From Paraflavitalea devenefica (GTDB lineage: Bacteria; Bacteroidota; Bacteroidia; Chitinophagales; Chitinophagaceae), in the NCBI RefSeq assembly GCF_011759375.1, contig NZ_JAARML010000009.1, forward strand, positions 62,001-126,000: 64,000 bases of DNA, in the 5' to 3' direction. Below are positions 61,773-64,000 of the stretch, one piece after another. The notes beneath the pieces were generated by a model. The model did no database searches, was not told the DNA's origin, and worked only from the letters and a program-made list of their open reading frames with translations. Numbering within the stretch: the first letter of the stretch is position 1; every line of letters starts with the position of its first letter. The position numbers were made by a program, and so were the translations under genes.

Positions 61773-62534
61773 TTATCCGATGATGTCGGCGGCGCGTTTT
61801 TGCACAAAGTCCCAATTGATGGCATTCCACCAGGCAGTGATGTAGTCCGGGCGACGGTTCTGGTATTTGAGGTAATAGGCATGTTCCCAAACATCCAATC
61901 CCAATACAGGAAACCCTTTTGCTTCGGCTATATCCATGAGGGGATTGTCCTGGTTGGGGGTAGACACAATGGCCAGTTTTTTATCATTACCGGCAATTAA
62001 CCAGGCCCAGCCACTGCCAAAGCGGTTTTTGGCAGCATCGGTAAACTGTGTTTTGAACGCATCAAAGGAGTTGAAGTCTTTTTCTATCGCAGCCAGCAAC
62101 TTACCGGTTGGCCTGGCGCCATCCACCGGTGCTTTGAGGGTTTTCCAGAATAGTTCATGGTTATAATGCCCGCCCGCATTGTTGCGCATTTTGGGAGAGT
62201 ATTTGGATATACCTGCCAGCAGGGTTTCCAGTGAGGTGGCATTTTTATCCACCTTCTCGGCGGTTACCGCATCCGCCAGGTTTTTGGCATAGGTAGCAGC
62301 ATGCTTCGTATAGTGGATCTCCATGGTCTGGGCGTCAATAGCCGGCTCCAGGGCATTGTAGGCATACGGCAGCGGTTGTTGCTCGTAAGGCGTACCTGCC
62401 CCCGCTTTTACGGCGGGCGCCTGGTTACAACCGAAGGCCAGGGTATCCAGCACAGGCAGGGAAAGCGCAGCCGCCAATCCTGCCTTGCCGGTGGTTTTGA
62501 GGAATTCCCGGCGATTATTGGTGTTGTTTGCCAT
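61773..62534 (-). CDS. Fe/Mn superoxide dismutase with Tat-type export signal
   Basis: Converts superoxide to hydrogen peroxide and oxygen. The 253-residue protein starts MANNTNNRREFLKTTGKAGL, a twin-arginine signal, followed by a hydrophobic segment ending LDTLAFGCNQ; a lipid-anchored form at that Cys is possible but the box is atypical. Metal ligands are in MEIHYTKHAATY (about residue 72), HYNHELFWKTL (about 123) and LDVWEHAYYLKY (about 214). Fe and Mn cannot be told apart by eye. Export would place it in the periplasm, unlike the usual cytoplasmic SodA/SodB. Confidence 0.9.
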   Translation of the reverse strand: MANNTNNRREFLKTTGKAGLAAALSLPVLDTLAFGCNQAPAVKAGAGTPYEQQPLPYAYNALEPAIDAQTMEIHYTKHAATYAKNLADAVTAEKVDKNATSLETLLAGISKYSPKMRNNAGGHYNHELFWKTLKAPVDGARPTGKLLAAIEKDFNSFDAFKTQFTDAAKNRFGSGWAWLIAGNDKKLAIVSTPNQDNPLMDIAEAKGFPVLGLDVWEHAYYLKYQNRRPDYITAWWNAINWDFVQKRAADIIG

Positions 62535-62886
62535 AGTAAAGATGTTTTTAGGTATGAAGGAACAATATTACAATGATTGTGCGTTGGGACAACAAATAAA
62601 TATTTGCCTAATGCAATTTTAATACCTGATTATCAAAGGTCTGACATAAAGCTAATATGTGTACCTGGTTAACATTTGATTAATCCGCAGCGTCCGTACG
62701 CTACGGGGACTCAACGCAGCCGCAGCGTCCTCCACCTGCACACAAGGCCCGGCACGGGAGAGACACTGCGGGAAAAGGAAGAGGCACTGCGGGGAAGGCT
62801 GGTTTTCGGAAGATTTTCCGCATTGCGTAAGCCAATTTTCCGGGTGGTATAACCCGAAGGGTTATAATTTTCAAATATTTGCACCC
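62535..62886. other. Gene-free stretch between sod and the PepSY gene
   Basis: The left half is AT-rich. The right half holds short GC-rich repeats: CGCAGCGTCC at about 62691 and 62723, and a tandem pair around ACTGCGGG (62760-62800). The minus-strand 68-codon frame there is not credible. Likely promoter space for both flanking genes. Confidence 0.45.
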
Positions 62887-64000
62887 ATGTTTTCCCGCCA
62901 ACAACAAAATAAGACGAGTAAGAAAGGTAAATCCCTGTTTGGCCGTATCAATAGCTGGCTACACCTATGGATGGGACTGACATCGGGCCTGATTGTGTTT
63001 ATCGTAAGTATTACCGGTTGTATTTATGTGTTTGAAAAGGATATACGCCATTATACCCAACGCTACCAGTTTGTAGAAGCCCAGGAAAAACCCTTCCTCC
63101 CTCCCTCCCAATTGCGGCAGATGACCGCTGCGCAGGTGTTTGGCAATAAGGCGGATTCATTGGGCAAGCGCCTGGCTAATGTGACTTATTATGGCAGTAA
63201 GGACAAAGCAGCGACCGTATCGTATGCCGACCCGAAAAAGGGGCCTGCCCTCTTTTATGTGAACCCCTACGACGGGAAGCTGCTGCACAAGAAGTATAAT
63301 AACAGTGATTTTTTCCGGTTTGTATTAAAGGGCCATATGTATTTATGGCTGGACAAGGAGATTGGCAAGCCGGTGATCTCTACGGCCGTGCTGATCTTTG
63401 TATTGCTGCTGATCTCCGGGCTGATCATGTGGTGGCCGAAGAACCTGAAGAAAGCCAATGCCAACAAGAGCTTTAAGATTAAGTGGAAGGCAAGTTTTAA
63501 ACGGGTGAATTACGACCTGCACAATGTGCTTGGTTTTTATGTGCTGGCAGTAGCCCTGGTGATCGCATTGACCGGGCTGGTATGGGGATTCGAGTGGTGG
63601 GCCAAATCATCCTACTGGATCACTTCGGGCGGGAAAAGTTTACCGGAGTTCAAACGGCCCTTTTCTGATACGACTACCCTGACAGCCCTGTACACACAGC
63701 CCGAAGACCGCATCTGGCAACAGGCACAGCGGGATCATGCCACTGCTGCACAAGCAGGCGCACTGCAAATACAATTTCCCCTCAAGCAATCGGACCCTAT
63801 AGGGCTGATGTATAATCCTGACGATGGCACGCATTACCGCCGCGGATTCCGCTATTTTGACCGCTATACACTGGCCGAACTGAAAGACGGTGGTGGTCTG
63901 TATAATATTCCCTACGACAAGGCTCCTACGGCCGATAAAATACACCGCATGAATTATGATGTGCATGTGGGCGCTATCCTTGGATGGCCGGGCAAGATCC
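62887..64000 (+). CDS. PepSY-domain iron-regulated-type membrane protein, C-terminus cut by window edge
   Basis: The visible 371 residues start MFSRQQQNKTSKKGKSLFGR and run to the window end. A first membrane helix follows (INSWLHLWMGLTSGLIVFIV, with the GCIYVFEKDI sequence). Then a PepSY-like periplasmic part with FYVNPYDGKLL and HMYLWLDKEIGKP. A second hydrophobic helix reads VLIFVLLLISGLIMWWP, and a third lies in LGFYVLAVALVIALTGLVWG. This layout is that of PepSY-associated membrane proteins that often accompany siderophore uptake and may reduce ferric iron. No such genes are in the window, so the role is from family only. Confidence 0.85.
   Translation, partial: MFSRQQQNKTSKKGKSLFGRINSWLHLWMGLTSGLIVFIVSITGCIYVFEKDIRHYTQRYQFVEAQEKPFLPPSQLRQMTAAQVFGNKADSLGKRLANVTYYGSKDKAATVSYADPKKGPALFYVNPYDGKLLHKKYNNSDFFRFVLKGHMYLWLDKEIGKPVISTAVLIFVLLLISGLIMWWPKNLKKANANKSFKIKWKASFKRVNYDLHNVLGFYVLAVALVIALTGLVWGFEWWAKSSYWITSGGKSLPEFKRPFSDTTTLTALYTQPEDRIWQQAQRDHATAAQAGALQIQFPLKQSDPIGLMYNPDDGTHYRRGFRYFDRYTLAELKDGGGLYNIPYDKAPTADKIHRMNYDVHVGAILGWPGKI

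Overview
The window is chromosomal DNA of a member of the Bacteroidota, most like a Chitinophagaceae bacterium. The reasons are the protein sequences (gliding/type IX secretion CHU_C-type C-terminus with a PorP/SprF partner and an OmpA-family protein, BBP2-type porin), Bacteroidota-type promoter boxes (TAnnTTTG) in front of several genes, and moderate GC with palindromic mini-repeats between genes. No rRNA, tRNA, CRISPR array, prophage or insertion sequence was seen. Both ends of the window cut a gene (thrC on the left, a PepSY-type membrane protein on the right).

Layout. 1-4.9 kb: threonine operon thrA-thrB-thrC (minus strand), preceded by a Thr/Ile-rich leader peptide and a terminator. 5-16.8 kb: carbon-nitrogen junction with PEP carboxylase, an outer-membrane porin, the ammonium transporter Amt and both glutamate synthase subunits. 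17.2-21.7 kb: an orphan lipoprotein, then the conserved trio of circularly permuted ATP-grasp, alpha-E and transglutaminase-like proteins. 21.8-34.2 kb: a branched-chain amino acid supercluster on the minus strand, leuA-leuC-leuD-leuB followed by ilvE-ilvD-ilvB-ilvN-ilvC-ilvA. A leader peptide with an Ile3-Val4-Ile3 run and a textbook terminator/antiterminator pair sit between leuB and ilvE. 34.4-36 kb: a helical repeat protein. 36.3-39.4 kb: a four-gene operon (cysteine synthase, JAMM protease, ThiS/CysO-like sulfur carrier, MoeB-rhodanese) that looks like the protein-thiocarboxylate route to cysteine. It is preceded by a 28-residue leader peptide with six consecutive Cys codons and a terminator. 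39.6-47.2 kb: an AlkA-type glycosylase and a T9SS-linked surface module (OmpA, PorP/SprF, a 1407-residue protein with 12 Ig-like repeats). 48-59.4 kb: a 12-gene tellurite-resistance-type (Ter) stress operon flanked by two copies of one small exported protein gene with matching promoters. 59.4-64 kb: two exported proteins with metalloprotease-like motifs and matching 5' regions, an exported superoxide dismutase and the PepSY protein.

How it fits together. Threonine made by ThrABC feeds IlvA in the ilv operon; Amt and GltBD supply the nitrogen, and PEP carboxylase the oxaloacetate for aspartate. Three of the amino-acid operons (thr, ilv, cys) carry leader peptides whose codon runs match the end product: Thr/Ile, Ile/Val and Cys. 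This points to ribosome-mediated transcription attenuation as a common control layer here. A fourth, weaker candidate lies in front of leuA. The cysteine operon with its poly-Cys leader is the observation I would follow first.
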